Origin: Litoreibacter arenae DSM 19593
GTDB taxonomy: Bacteria > Pseudomonadota > Alphaproteobacteria > Rhodobacterales > Rhodobacteraceae
Direction of reading: 5' to 3'
Assembly: GCF_000442275.2 (NCBI RefSeq)
Contig: NZ_KE557306.1
Location: forward strand, 124,001-188,000
DNA length: 64,000 nucleotides
The notes beneath the pieces were generated by a model. It was not told the origin of the DNA. It was given only the letters and a program-made list of their open reading frames with translations, and made no database searches. The translations under genes and the position numbers were made by a program. Positions 50,330 to 59,735 of the stretch are shown here, piece by piece. Each line of letters opens with the position of its first letter. Positions within the stretch are counted from its first letter, which is position 1.

Positions 50330-52728
50330 TCCAAGCCTGCCTTTGCCATGAGGGCTGAAGCCTCCTCGACCAGGAGCCGTTCTTCGGCGGCACCTTTAAT
50401 GGGCACGCGGCCCATTTCCAGAAACAGCGGCGCGGCCAGCGGAGTGACGCGGTCTAGTTGAAGGTGATCTATCGCGCCGTGTGTCCGCGCGATCATGTCT
50501 TCTATTCGGCCAAAGTCGATCAGTCCCTTCATGGCTTCCTCTCGGGTGATGTCGAGCATGAGGTGATCGGGATCGTATTTGCGCAACGTGTCATAAAGGA
50601 TGTCGGACGAGAACGTGGCCTGTTTTCCGGATTTTCGCTGGCCGCGTGTCATGCGGTCGATCAGTCCGGCTATGATGGCAGATGCCCGGAATGTGCGTTT
50701 CATGACTGCATTTCCGGCCAGCCAGTCCTCCAGCCCCTCTCGCAGATTGTCGAGAACGAACAAGGATGCCGGATTGACCACCGGCTGCAAGCTCCAGATC
50801 ATTGTGGCGTAGTCCGTGGACAGGAAGCCCAAGGGTTCCAGCCCCTGCTGCTCCATCCGCTGCGTTAGTAGCAGCCCCAGTGTTTGCATCGCATTGCGAC
50901 CGGCAAAGCCGTAGATGACAGTATAATGACGGTCGTCTTGCGGAAAACTTTCGATCAAGAGGCGACCGGGTTCGGGAAGTTTGGAGCGCTTGCGTTGTAG
51001 CTTAAGCCATTCCGACGTGTGATCAGGCAAGTCTGGCCAGTCATTTTGTTGAAAGATGCGCAGGATGCGCTGGCTGAGTTGGGTCGACGTGGCAAACTTG
51101 GTTCCGGAGAATGTCGCGATCTTAGGGTTGTCGGAGGCACGGCGCGTCACCTCGACCGTCATCTCGTTCAGGCCCTCGTAGCGAACGATCTGCCCGCCAA
51201 TCAGGAAGGTGTCGCCTTGCGTCAGGGTCGCGGCGAAGCCTTCTTCAACCTCGCCCAGCGGCGCCCCGCCGCGTCGGCTCTTGAGCCGCACCTTAAGCAT
51301 CTCGGTGTCAATAATAGTGCCGATGTTCATCCGGATTTGTAGTGCGCTGCGCGGGTCGCGGAGCTGCCATTTCCCGTTGCGCTCAATGATGCGCTGATAC
51401 CGGTCATAGGCACGAAGCGCGTAGCCGCCTGTGGCGCAAAAATCGAGGCATCGGTCGAAGTCGGCGCGTGAGAGGTTCACGTAAGGTCCCGCGGTTGTGA
51501 CCTCGTTGAACAGCTCTTCGGCGATGAACGGACCTGCGGCTGCACAAGCCAGAATGTGTTGGCAGAGAACATCCCGGGGGCCGGGGCCGCGCGGGTCTCC
51601 GTCCAGATCATGCTCCTTCGCGGCATCCAGCGCGGCTTTGCATTCCACGATTTCGAAGCGGTTCGCGGGCACCAGAAGCGCCTTGGACGGCGCATTGTAG
51701 CGGTGATTTGCACGCCCTATGCGCTGAACCAGCCGTTTGACGTTCTTCGGAGCGCCGATCTGGATGACAAGATCGACATCCCCCCAGTCTATGCCGAGAT
51801 CCAGACTTCCTGTACAAACGATCGCCTTCAAACGGCCCTCGACCATGGCCTGCTCCACCTTCACCCGTTGTTCGCGAGCGAGCGAGCCGTGATGAATTCC
51901 AATCGGCAATTTGTCCTCGTTCGCAAGCCAGAGGTGGTGGAAGAACAGTTCTGCCTGCGCCCGGGTATTGTGGAAGATCAGCGTCGTGTTGTGCTGCTTG
52001 ACCTGCTCCAACACCGCGGGAATAGCGTAGCGCCCGCCGCCTCCCGACCAAGGTGGCGCCTCTTCGGTTTGCAGCATGGTAATATCGGGGTCCGGGCCCG
52101 GGTCGGCGTTGATGATTTTTGTCGGCTGCGGGTGATGTGCGAGAAATGCGGCGATGGCTTTCGGGTCTTCAACGGTGGCACTCAGGCCGACACGACGTAG
52201 ATCGGGGGCCAGTGATTGTAGGCGGCTAAGCCCCAGGACCAGTTGAACACCACGTTTGCTATCGGCCAGCGCGTGAATTTCGTCGACGATCACCCGTTGC
52301 AGCCCGGCGAATATGCGTGGCGCGTCCTCGTAGCTTAACAACAGAGCAAGGCTTTCAGGGGTCGTTAGCAAGATATGTGGAGGTGCCGCGCGCTGGCGGC
52401 GCTTTTGGGTGTAGCTGGTGTCCCCGCTGCGGTCCTCGATGCGTATGTCTAGACCGATTTCCTCGACGGGCGTGCGCAGGTTGCGTTTGATATCGGCTGC
52501 GAGGGCTTTCAGCGGCGAGATGTAGAGCGTGTGCAACCCATCGCGCGGTGCGGTGTGAAGTTCTGCAAGGCTTGGCAGGAACCCCGCCATGGTTTTGCCG
52601 CCACCGGTTGGCGCGATCAGCAAGGTCGACGGCGATTGCGCCGCGTCGAGCATGTCTTGCTGATGCGGGTGGATAGCCCAGCCACGGCTGGTAAACCAAT
52701 CGGTGATGGGCTGGGGCAGGTCAGTCAT
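50326..52728 (-). CDS. Ligase-associated DEXH-box helicase (Lhr-like)
   Basis: An 800-residue helicase of the Lhr family. The helicase core shows the Q-motif region IHPHQQDMLDAAQS, Walker A APTGGGKTMAGFLPSL, the DEIH box (VDEIHALADSKRG), SATVEDPKAI as motif III, and QRIGRANHRYN as motif VI. A long C-terminal region follows (winged-helix and Lhr-core domains). This matches the ligase-associated DNA damage response helicase. Start at ATG 52728. It is transcribed with pdeM, and I see no clear LexA box before it. Confidence 0.92.
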   Translation of the reverse strand: MTDLPQPITDWFTSRGWAIHPHQQDMLDAAQSPSTLLIAPTGGGKTMAGFLPSLAELHTAPRDGLHTLYISPLKALAADIKRNLRTPVEEIGLDIRIEDRSGDTSYTQKRRQRAAPPHILLTTPESLALLLSYEDAPRIFAGLQRVIVDEIHALADSKRGVQLVLGLSRLQSLAPDLRRVGLSATVEDPKAIAAFLAHHPQPTKIINADPGPDPDITMLQTEEAPPWSGGGGRYAIPAVLEQVKQHNTTLIFHNTRAQAELFFHHLWLANEDKLPIGIHHGSLAREQRVKVEQAMVEGRLKAIVCTGSLDLGIDWGDVDLVIQIGAPKNVKRLVQRIGRANHRYNAPSKALLVPANRFEIVECKAALDAAKEHDLDGDPRGPGPRDVLCQHILACAAAGPFIAEELFNEVTTAGPYVNLSRADFDRCLDFCATGGYALRAYDRYQRIIERNGKWQLRDPRSALQIRMNIGTIIDTEMLKVRLKSRRGGAPLGEVEEGFAATLTQGDTFLIGGQIVRYEGLNEMTVEVTRRASDNPKIATFSGTKFATSTQLSQRILRIFQQNDWPDLPDHTSEWLKLQRKRSKLPEPGRLLIESFPQDDRHYTVIYGFAGRNAMQTLGLLLTQRMEQQGLEPLGFLSTDYATMIWSLQPVVNPASLFVLDNLREGLEDWLAGNAVMKRTFRASAIIAGLIDRMTRGQRKSGKQATFSSDILYDTLRKYDPDHLMLDITREEAMKGLIDFGRIEDMIARTHGAIDHLQLDRVTPLAAPLFLEMGRVPIKGAAEERLLVEEASALMAKAGLE

Positions 52729-52759
52729 GCCCCAGATATAGCCCGGCCTGAAGAGATGG

Positions 52760-54073
52760 TCAGTGCTTAATCTCTTCGTCTTTCACATACATGTTGGCCC
52801 ACGCGCGGTCGATCAGCTCTGGTGTCATCTGGTAAGGGATGCCCTCATATTCGCAGACCGCAATCATCTGATCTATCAGAAAGTTCGCGTGATAGTTGGC
52901 ATAGACGTTGTCGATTGTCGGGTATTTGACCTTCAACAGATGGATCAACGCGGCCTCGTTGAGCGGCATCTTCTTCTTTTTCGCGACCATGGCGAACACC
53001 TTGAGGAATTCTTCCTGCGTGGGGCCGTCGATCTTGATCTTGAAGAAGATACGGCGCAGTGCCGCGCCGTCGAACATTTCGTTCGGGTGGAAGTTGGTCG
53101 AGAAAATGACCAGCGTGTCGAACGGCACCTCGAACTTCTCGCCCGATTGCAAAGCCAGAATGTCGTACTCTGCCTCCATCGGAACAATCCAGCGGTTGAT
53201 CAATGCCTGCGGCGGTTCTTCCTGACGGCCAAGGTCGTCCACGATGAACACGCCACCGGTCGACTTCAATTGGAGCGAAGCCTGATAGGTGCGCGAGGTG
53301 GCGTTGTAGTTCAGGTCGAGCATGTTCAGCATCAACTCACCACCGGTCATAACGGTGGGGCGCTCGCACATCAGGTAGCGCTTGTCGTAGCGGTTGTCGG
53401 TGCGGCGTAGCGAGGACACCTGAACGGCATCATCCTCAATCAGTGTGTGTACGATCGGGTCGTACAGCGTCACCACTTGCCCCGCGTATTCGATGCATTG
53501 CGGGATGTAGATCATGTCGCCAAGTGCGTCGCGGATACCGTTGGAGATCGCCGATTTACCGTTGCCGGGAGGGCCATAGAGCAAGATTGAGCGACCAGAG
53601 CTGACGGCGGGCCCAAGATCATTCAGCAGATGTTCCGGCAGGATCAGATGCCCCATGGAGCCCAGCAGCTTGTCACGTGTGATCTGGATGTTGCGAACGG
53701 ACTGGCGTTTTACCTGCTCTTTATACATTTCGAGCGGCACGGGCAGCGCGCCGTAATATTCGGACTGCGACAGCGCATCCAGTGCACGGGATTTGCCGGC
53801 GTCTGACAACTGAAATGCCATCTCGGAACCGGAGCCTGCGTGCAGCGTACCTTGCGCCTCGATCAGTTTCTGTTCGCGGGTGATCTCGACCAGTTGTTGG
53901 GTCAGGGGCATCGAGAGGCATATCGCCTCTGCCATCTGCGAGACGTGTTCGAGGTTTTTGCGAAAGATCGTCTTCAACAGGATGTCGCGCATCATCACGA
54001 TGCTAAGACCGGTATCCTTCAATGATTTCGGGGGAACCGGCGCCTGAACGCCAGTGGTCGTGTGCATATTCAT
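52760..54073 (-). CDS. AAA ATPase of unknown role
   Basis: A 437-residue cytoplasmic ATPase. Walker A is GPPGNGKSAISNG (centre of the chain), Walker B is GGVFIVDDLGRQEEPPQ, and sensor 1 is VIFSTNFHPNEM, all good AAA features. The N-terminal 130 residues are helical and resemble a winged-helix-like domain. It ends in the polar tail VKDEEIKH. The protein is well formed with no membrane segment. It sits near the Tad pilus locus but is separated from it by a divergent membrane protein gene, so a link to pilus function is inference. ATG 54073, with an alternative ATG two codons later. Confidence 0.82.
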   Translation of the reverse strand: MNMHTTTGVQAPVPPKSLKDTGLSIVMMRDILLKTIFRKNLEHVSQMAEAICLSMPLTQQLVEITREQKLIEAQGTLHAGSGSEMAFQLSDAGKSRALDALSQSEYYGALPVPLEMYKEQVKRQSVRNIQITRDKLLGSMGHLILPEHLLNDLGPAVSSGRSILLYGPPGNGKSAISNGIRDALGDMIYIPQCIEYAGQVVTLYDPIVHTLIEDDAVQVSSLRRTDNRYDKRYLMCERPTVMTGGELMLNMLDLNYNATSRTYQASLQLKSTGGVFIVDDLGRQEEPPQALINRWIVPMEAEYDILALQSGEKFEVPFDTLVIFSTNFHPNEMFDGAALRRIFFKIKIDGPTQEEFLKVFAMVAKKKKMPLNEAALIHLLKVKYPTIDNVYANYHANFLIDQMIAVCEYEGIPYQMTPELIDRAWANMYVKDEEIKH

Positions 54074-54223
54074 GTGCTCTGCCTCGCGCGCCGATTGTTC
54101 GGCATCCTTCCAAATAGGTTACTGATTTTGCCGGATCCAAACAACAAAAACCGATCTCGCTTCAAAAAGCAGGCCAGCTGGGCTAGCCTCCGTGAATAAT
54201 GAACACCGCCAACAGAGCGGGAC

Positions 54224-55843
54224 ATGGGGATGATGAGCATGGACGACGGTATGGATAAGGCCGGAGCAAGGCTTTTTCTTGTTTATCTGCTTGGATTGGT
54301 CGCTTTTTTGGGCGGGCTGAGCTTGGCAAAGGGCGGGCTCTATGTGGACCGTCACGAGGGTGACACCCTCCACTTGATCGAGATAGTGTTGAGAATGGCC
54401 GACGGTGAATGGCCGCATCTAGATTTCGTAACCCCCTTGGGCGCATTGAGTTTTCTGCCTATCGTCGGATTTGTGAAAGCGGGTTTTGGCGTAGGTACGG
54501 CGATTTTGCTGGCGCAGATCAGCGTCGCGTTGCTGCTTGTTCCGATGGTTTGGTGGCTTGGATACAGCCGACTCTCGCGCGGCATGGCTTACGGCGTCGG
54601 GGCATTGGTTATGGTTCTTGTTTTGGCCATGATTCATGGCGAGGCGACGGCCTCTATATCGCTTTCGATGCACTACAACCGATGGGCGTGGGCCCTGGCG
54701 TTCACGTCCATCCTGATCGCCGTGCTGGATCCGAAGCGTGCGCCGAACCAGTGGGCGGACGGGATCGTGTTTGGCATAGCATTCAGTTTTTTCGTCATGG
54801 GCAAGATCACCTTTGGCGTCGCCTTCGCGCCGGGTGTTGCGGTTGCATTGATCTTGCGCGGACAATGGCGTGCGATTGTGGTCGCTATCGGGGTCGTTGC
54901 CGTTGTTGGATTAGCGCTTACTCTAATGGCAGGTGCCGCACTCTGGCCGGCATATCTGGCTGATCTTGCCCTTGTTGCTAGTTCCGACATTCGTCCGCGT
55001 GCGGGTGAAGACTTGGCTACTTTACTGACGGCCCCGCAATATGTGCTGGGCACCGTGGTGCTGGTGCTCTGCGTGGTGGTTCTGCGGCGGGGGGTGAACC
55101 CAACTTTGGGGCTGGTGCTGATGCTACTGGGCCCGGGTATGATTTACGTGACCTACCAAAATTACGGCAACGATCCGAAATGGTTAGCCCTTCTTGCCGT
55201 GATGGTGCTTGCGGTGTCTCGAACACCGCAGATCATCGCGTTGGCCGTCGTAGCTTGCACTCTAATCGCCCCTTCCTTTTACAACATGGCCACGAGCGCT
55301 GTCCGTCATCTTGTCGCGGATAGGGCGGGTTACACTGCTTTGTTCGCAGACACGCTCTATGCCGAGCGGCATGGGGACTTCTTTACGAAGACGGATCGGG
55401 CGGACAATATTCTTGTGCGCACCCCAATGGTTTTTGGCAGCGAGGAATTCGCATATCTCAATGAACGCGCGGAGCATTCACCGCTGCCGGAGTTTCAAGG
55501 CGAGAAGCTGACGCATTGTGTTCAACAGTTGGGAATGATCGGTGTTTCACACGCCATAGCGCGGGATATGGACACCGCCGGACTCTCAGAGGGTAAGTCT
55601 GTTTTTGTGGCCGACACGATCGGGAATTTCTGGATGTTCGGGGGGCTGGAGCCCACGTCGGGCGCTGCACCTTGGTATTACGGGCAGCTCAAGGGATACG
55701 AGAACGCGGACTACTTCCTGATTCCTGCATGCCCGACTACACCGCAGGCCTACCGGTCCATTTTGGCGGATGTTGCTGCGCGTGGTGAGGAGTTGAAAGA
55801 GATACGCCGCACCGAGCTCTATACGCTTTACGAGCGTCCCTAG
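54224..55843 (+). CDS. Polytopic membrane protein, possible GT-C glycosyltransferase
   Basis: A 539-residue protein with about ten to twelve TM helices (for example LFLVYLLGLVAFLGGLSLA and GLVLMLLGPGMIYV) and a C-terminal soluble domain of about 160 residues. The first large loop has acidic residues in VDRHEGDTLHLIEI and HLDFVTPLGALSF, a layout seen in GT-C glycosyltransferases (DxD/ExD in the first periplasmic loop). No named family is recognised. The gene is plus strand, divergent from the AAA gene, and its stop overlaps the prepilin peptidase stop by four bases. Four ATG codons lie near the start (54224-54241), so the exact beginning is uncertain. Confidence 0.65.
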   Translation: MGMMSMDDGMDKAGARLFLVYLLGLVAFLGGLSLAKGGLYVDRHEGDTLHLIEIVLRMADGEWPHLDFVTPLGALSFLPIVGFVKAGFGVGTAILLAQISVALLLVPMVWWLGYSRLSRGMAYGVGALVMVLVLAMIHGEATASISLSMHYNRWAWALAFTSILIAVLDPKRAPNQWADGIVFGIAFSFFVMGKITFGVAFAPGVAVALILRGQWRAIVVAIGVVAVVGLALTLMAGAALWPAYLADLALVASSDIRPRAGEDLATLLTAPQYVLGTVVLVLCVVVLRRGVNPTLGLVLMLLGPGMIYVTYQNYGNDPKWLALLAVMVLAVSRTPQIIALAVVACTLIAPSFYNMATSAVRHLVADRAGYTALFADTLYAERHGDFFTKTDRADNILVRTPMVFGSEEFAYLNERAEHSPLPEFQGEKLTHCVQQLGMIGVSHAIARDMDTAGLSEGKSVFVADTIGNFWMFGGLEPTSGAAPWYYGQLKGYENADYFLIPACPTTPQAYRSILADVAARGEELKEIRRTELYTLYERP

Positions 55844-56319
55844 AGCAAAGCCGTGCGAACGAGGTAGATGATCAGGGTAACGCCCAAAGGTAGGCCCATG
55901 GGGAAGTCCCGGGTCCGCTCCCAGCTTTCCCAATGGGGCGCGAGTGTACGGAGCGGGCTGATCCTCGCTAACCGGTGAAGAACAAAGGCTATAATTGTCG
56001 TAACGGCGAAGATTGCCGCGACCGAGGTGCCGTCTGTGGTCGCAACGAACGGTGCCATTGCAGCCGCGAATTTTGCATCACCCGCACCAACGATGCCAGT
56101 TATCGTCATGAGAAAGCCTATCGCCAGCACAATCGCGAAATGTGCGTAGCGCCATAGGTAAGCCTCGAGCGGTAGAGTTAGTAATCCGACAACGATGAAT
56201 AACGCCATCAACGCCAGCACGGCTTTGTTGGGAATCTTCATTCGGGCAAGATCGCTCCATGCGACCCAAAGCGAAATCAGGGTCGCAAGGGGCAGGACCC
56301 AGAGCGCGAACATGGCCAT
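55840..56319 (-). CDS. cpaA: Prepilin peptidase (CpaA/TadV type)
   Basis: A 159-residue A24-family aspartic peptidase that processes Flp prepilin and pseudopilins. Both catalytic aspartates are visible: D23 in WSDLARMKIPN and D81 in GAGDAKF, the second being the GxGD motif. Four or more TM helices are predicted, and the usual N-terminal methylase domain is lacking, as in CpaA/TadV. It lies at the end of the tad cluster, four bases after the TPR lipoprotein. Start ATG 56319. Confidence 0.88.
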   Translation of the reverse strand: MAMFALWVLPLATLISLWVAWSDLARMKIPNKAVLALMALFIVVGLLTLPLEAYLWRYAHFAIVLAIGFLMTITGIVGAGDAKFAAAMAPFVATTDGTSVAAIFAVTTIIAFVLHRLARISPLRTLAPHWESWERTRDFPMGLPLGVTLIIYLVRTALL

Positions 56320-56322
56320 CAG

Positions 56323-57168
56323 TTAGCTTTCCAGCGTGCGCAGCGACCGGATGGCAGCCTCGAAGTGTTGTGGATGGGTCTCAATAGCTTCTTCCAGAAG
56401 TGTCTTGCCGATTTCCACGTCACCTTGCTTGATGGCCGTCAGCGCCATCGTGTGAAGCAACTGGGCACGTTCGGTCTGCGTCACTTGGATGATCGGCAGA
56501 GTGTAATTCTTCCGCGCGCCGCGAGCCAAAATCATGTTGTTCTTGGCGGTGAAGAGGCTGGGATCATAGGTGATCGCTTCGCCAAACAGCCGTTCGGCTT
56601 CGTCATAATCGCCGCGGGTGAGTTTCGAGAAACCCCAGTTATTCAACACAGAACCGGGAGTCGTCGTTAGCCCGACTGCGGTTTGGTAGAAACTGTCTGC
56701 CTTGTTCCACTCCTTGTTGGTATCGGCGATGATCGCCTCCAACCGGTAGCGCTCAAAGTTCTCGAAGGTGGGGGGGACGCCGTCCAAGACCTTTTCGGCC
56801 TTCTTCCATTCGCCTTGGCGGACCAGCGCATTGGCGTAGGAAATCTGGTCGTCGTTGGTTGCTTCGGGGTGCTTGGTGATTTTTGCCCAGATCACAGCCG
56901 CCTCGGTAGCGCGTTTCGCCCGAAGGAGTGAAGTTCCCAAACCGCGTTGAAGGTCGAGCCGGTCTGGATTATCTTGGGTCGCTTTCTGGAAATAGGTGAC
57001 CGCTTCGTTAGGATCCGCGACCGTAAGCATGATGTCGTTGAGATTGCTCTCATCGATAACATTGACGTTTTTGAGGGTCTTGCTGAACTCGCCATTGCCA
57101 CGTTTTTCGCACGCGGTAAGGGCAATGACGCTGATAAGACACAGCATTCCTGTCTTCATGTGGCGCAT
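56323..57168 (-). CDS. tadD: TPR lipoprotein of the Tad system (TadD-like)
   Basis: A 281-residue lipoprotein; the signal includes LISVIALTACEKRG with the lipobox cysteine at residue 20 (or 17 if translation begins at the fourth codon, also ATG). Several TPR units follow (AVTYFQKATQDNPDRLDLQ, ALVRQGEWKKAEKVLDG, SVLNNWGFSKLTRGDYDEAE). TadD acts as a pilotin or assembly factor for the secretin. Its place among tad genes supports the role. The assignment of TadD between this and the neighbouring TPR gene is not certain. Confidence 0.72.
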   Translation of the reverse strand: MRHMKTGMLCLISVIALTACEKRGNGEFSKTLKNVNVIDESNLNDIMLTVADPNEAVTYFQKATQDNPDRLDLQRGLGTSLLRAKRATEAAVIWAKITKHPEATNDDQISYANALVRQGEWKKAEKVLDGVPPTFENFERYRLEAIIADTNKEWNKADSFYQTAVGLTTTPGSVLNNWGFSKLTRGDYDEAERLFGEAITYDPSLFTAKNNMILARGARKNYTLPIIQVTQTERAQLLHTMALTAIKQGDVEIGKTLLEEAIETHPQHFEAAIRSLRTLES

Positions 57169-57203
57169 GGGGCGTCCTCTACTCTGCTCTCAATGGCGTT
57201 TGA

Positions 57204-57770
57204 TCAGGGTGCCTGTAAGATCAGGTAGCGGCCGTTGCCGCGTCGCACCAAGTCAAAAGCTCTTTCGTCTTTTTCTGAACTATAGGCAGGGTTTTCCAAT
57301 TTTGCGAGTGCGCGTCGAAGGTTTTCCCGAATCTCGTCAGATTTGCCACTATCCAGCGCGAAGGCGGTCTTGAAGACCCGGCTTGCCTCGCCGACCCGGC
57401 CGGTTTCCATCAGGACGACGCCCAGATTGTTCCATGCCGGCACGAAGGTCTGATCTACCTTGATGGCGCGCCGAAGCAGCTTTTCCGATTGCCCTAACCG
57501 ACCCAGCCGCAGATTGGCCGATCCCAAGGCGCTTAGGACATCAACATTAGTCCCCTGTTCGCCAGCGGCGCGCAGGTAGGCTTTCAACGCCAGCTCGAAT
57601 TGACCAGCGGCCATGAGCCTGTGTCCAACGCTTAGTCCGTCGACGGATTGCAAGCGTGTAACATCACCGGTGGGAGGGAAGGGATCGGCGCCTTCGCCTA
57701 GTGGAGAGGGCTTAGCCGCGCACCCGGCGAGGCCAATTCCTATTGCTATCGCACCCACCCATTTTCGCAT
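57204..57770 (-). CDS. TPR lipoprotein of the Tad system
   Basis: A 188-residue lipoprotein with signal MRKWVGAIAIGIGLAGC (C17). It has three TPR-like units (GHRLMAAGQFELALKAYLRA, ANLRLGRLGQSEKLLRRAIK, AWNNLGVVLMETGRVGEASR). It is only a few bases after tadC in the same direction, so it is probably a second TadD-like component. I cannot tell from sequence which of the two TPR proteins fills the TadD role. Confidence 0.75.
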   Translation of the reverse strand: MRKWVGAIAIGIGLAGCAAKPSPLGEGADPFPPTGDVTRLQSVDGLSVGHRLMAAGQFELALKAYLRAAGEQGTNVDVLSALGSANLRLGRLGQSEKLLRRAIKVDQTFVPAWNNLGVVLMETGRVGEASRVFKTAFALDSGKSDEIRENLRRALAKLENPAYSSEKDERAFDLVRRGNGRYLILQAP

Positions 57771-57772
57771 GT

Positions 57773-58756
57773 TTACCCACCGCCGTTCAGATTCTTATAG
57801 ATATCGTAGATCGATGGGCCGATCAAAATAATCAAAAGCGGCGGCAGACAGAACATCATTGTTCCGAGGGTGAGTTTGGTGGGCAACACGTTCGCCTTTT
57901 CCTCGGCGCGCATGACGCGTTTATCGCGCATTTCAGACGCATAGACCCGCAAAGCATCGGCAATCGAGGTGCCGAAACTCGTCGACTGGATCAACACCGT
58001 AACGAAGCTGGAAACGTCCGGCACGCCAGCGCGTTCGGCCATGTCGCGGAGCACGGTGATGCGGTCTTTACCGGCTTTCATCTCATTGGCGACCATTTGA
58101 AACTCGTCAGCCAGAGCAGGGTAGCCCGCGCGTATTTCCGCGGCGACGCGGATGATCGACTGATCCAGGGCCTGACCGGCTTCGACACAGACCAGCATCA
58201 GGTCAAGACTGTCGGGAAAGCCGCTTTCGATCTCGCTTTGACGCTCCTGACGCCGCCGTTCGATCCAGTATTTGGGCAGGTAGTAGCCAGCGCCGCCCGG
58301 AATCACGATTGCGAGGATGAGGTCGCGCGTCGACATATCGTCGCCACCCAAGATCAACACGTAAAGCAGGCCCAGTGTGAGGAACAAAAGGCCAAGGGCG
58401 AACTGCGCAAAGTGAAACGTGCGCACTGCCGACTTCTGCTTGTACCCGGCTTGCAGAAGCTTGAGCTTCATACCAGCCAGTTCCTCGACGTCTTGCGGCT
58501 CCAGGAAGTTCGCAAATTTGTCGAGTTTGTCGGTGCCGCTCGCATTGCGAAGCGATCCGTCACCGCGTTTGGAACCCCGCGCGGTTGAGCGTTGCGCTTC
58601 TTCGCGGATCCGGTCAAGCGGGTCCTTTTGCTTCTTCAACATGGTTGGCAGCGTGACCAGCACCATGATGAAGCCAAGCAGGCCAACGGCCAGCAGGGGA
58701 CCTAACTCGCCGAAACGCTCGACAAGGAACAGGTTTATGGACTCGATAAACTGCAT
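57773..58756 (-). CDS. tadC: Tad inner-membrane platform protein TadC
   Basis: A 327-residue type II secretion F-domain protein with TM segments near residues 18-38, 125-165 and at the C-terminus (LGTMMFCLPPLLIILIGPSI). The F domain shows SLDLMLVCVEAGQALDQSII and STSFGTSIADALRVYASEMR, standard for TadC. With TadB it forms the inner-membrane platform for pilus assembly. Start ATG 58756; four bases follow the tadB stop. Confidence 0.92.
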   Translation of the reverse strand: MQFIESINLFLVERFGELGPLLAVGLLGFIMVLVTLPTMLKKQKDPLDRIREEAQRSTARGSKRGDGSLRNASGTDKLDKFANFLEPQDVEELAGMKLKLLQAGYKQKSAVRTFHFAQFALGLLFLTLGLLYVLILGGDDMSTRDLILAIVIPGGAGYYLPKYWIERRRQERQSEIESGFPDSLDLMLVCVEAGQALDQSIIRVAAEIRAGYPALADEFQMVANEMKAGKDRITVLRDMAERAGVPDVSSFVTVLIQSTSFGTSIADALRVYASEMRDKRVMRAEEKANVLPTKLTLGTMMFCLPPLLIILIGPSIYDIYKNLNGGG

Positions 58757-58760
58757 CTCA

Positions 58761-59729
58761 TTACACCTTGATGTTGACCATGATGCGCATGAACACCATG
58801 TTCACCACCAGAAATACGCCCACGACGATACAGGCGGGGATAAAGAACTCGGTATCCTTTACCTCGGTATAGTAATCCGGCTCCATGATGTTGATGCCGA
58901 CCAATGCGAGCAACGGAAACACGGACAGAAACATGCCTGACCATTTTGCTTCGGCGGTGATGGCTTTTACGCGGCGGAACAGCTTGAAGCGGGCTCGGAT
59001 CACCTGAGATAGTCCGTGAAGAATTTCGGCTAGGTTACCGCCCGAAGTCTGCTGGATCGTCACGGCGACAGCGAGGAAGCGCAAATCCTGCATGTCCATC
59101 CGTTCTGCCAGATGCTTGAGGCTTTCCGATACGTCGCGACCATAGGCCGATTCATCTGCGATAACGCCGAATTCGGTGCCGAGCGGGTCTGCGACCTCTT
59201 TGGCGACGATGTTGATTGCCGACGAGAACGGGTGACCCACACGCAGGGACCGCACCATCAACTCGATCGCGTCCGGTAGCTGCTCCTCAAGCAATGCAAG
59301 GCGCTTCTTGGCCTTGTTATTCACCCAAACATAAACCGCCCCGATGCCCATGGCGAGAGCGATCACGCCCCTAACCGGTGCCGCAGCTTCCGTCATCTGC
59401 GTTAGAACAGCAAAAACGACTCCGGCCAGAACGAACATCATCGCGATCAAGGCCATCGGCGAAAATGCGATATTCGCGCGCAGCGCTTTGTCGGCAAGCA
59501 TCGAATAGAACGGGATGCCGCCAGAGTTCATATGCTGGTTCATCTCCTTGCGGAGTTGCTCCAGCACCTTTTCTCGCGAGCCGCCCTTCGAGATCATGTC
59601 CAGGCGACGGTTGACCTTGTTGTTCAGGCTAATGGATTTCCCGAACACCACCAGATAGATGCCTTCGATAAGCATCAGTACGGCGACGAAGATTATGCCG
59701 TAGAGAAGTGGCTCAAAACTGATTTCCAT
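58761..59729 (-). CDS. tadB: Tad inner-membrane platform protein TadB
   Basis: A 322-residue F-domain membrane protein. TM segments occur at about 9-28, 95-140 and near the C-terminus (ACIVVGVFLVVNMVFMRIM). The F domain reads AIELMVRSLRVGHPFSSAIN and TIQQTSGGNLAEILHGLSQV. TadB pairs with TadC downstream. Start ATG 59729, six bases after the tadA stop, consistent with one transcript. Confidence 0.92.
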   Translation of the reverse strand: MEISFEPLLYGIIFVAVLMLIEGIYLVVFGKSISLNNKVNRRLDMISKGGSREKVLEQLRKEMNQHMNSGGIPFYSMLADKALRANIAFSPMALIAMMFVLAGVVFAVLTQMTEAAAPVRGVIALAMGIGAVYVWVNNKAKKRLALLEEQLPDAIELMVRSLRVGHPFSSAINIVAKEVADPLGTEFGVIADESAYGRDVSESLKHLAERMDMQDLRFLAVAVTIQQTSGGNLAEILHGLSQVIRARFKLFRRVKAITAEAKWSGMFLSVFPLLALVGINIMEPDYYTEVKDTEFFIPACIVVGVFLVVNMVFMRIMVNIKV

Positions 59730-59735
59730 AACTGG

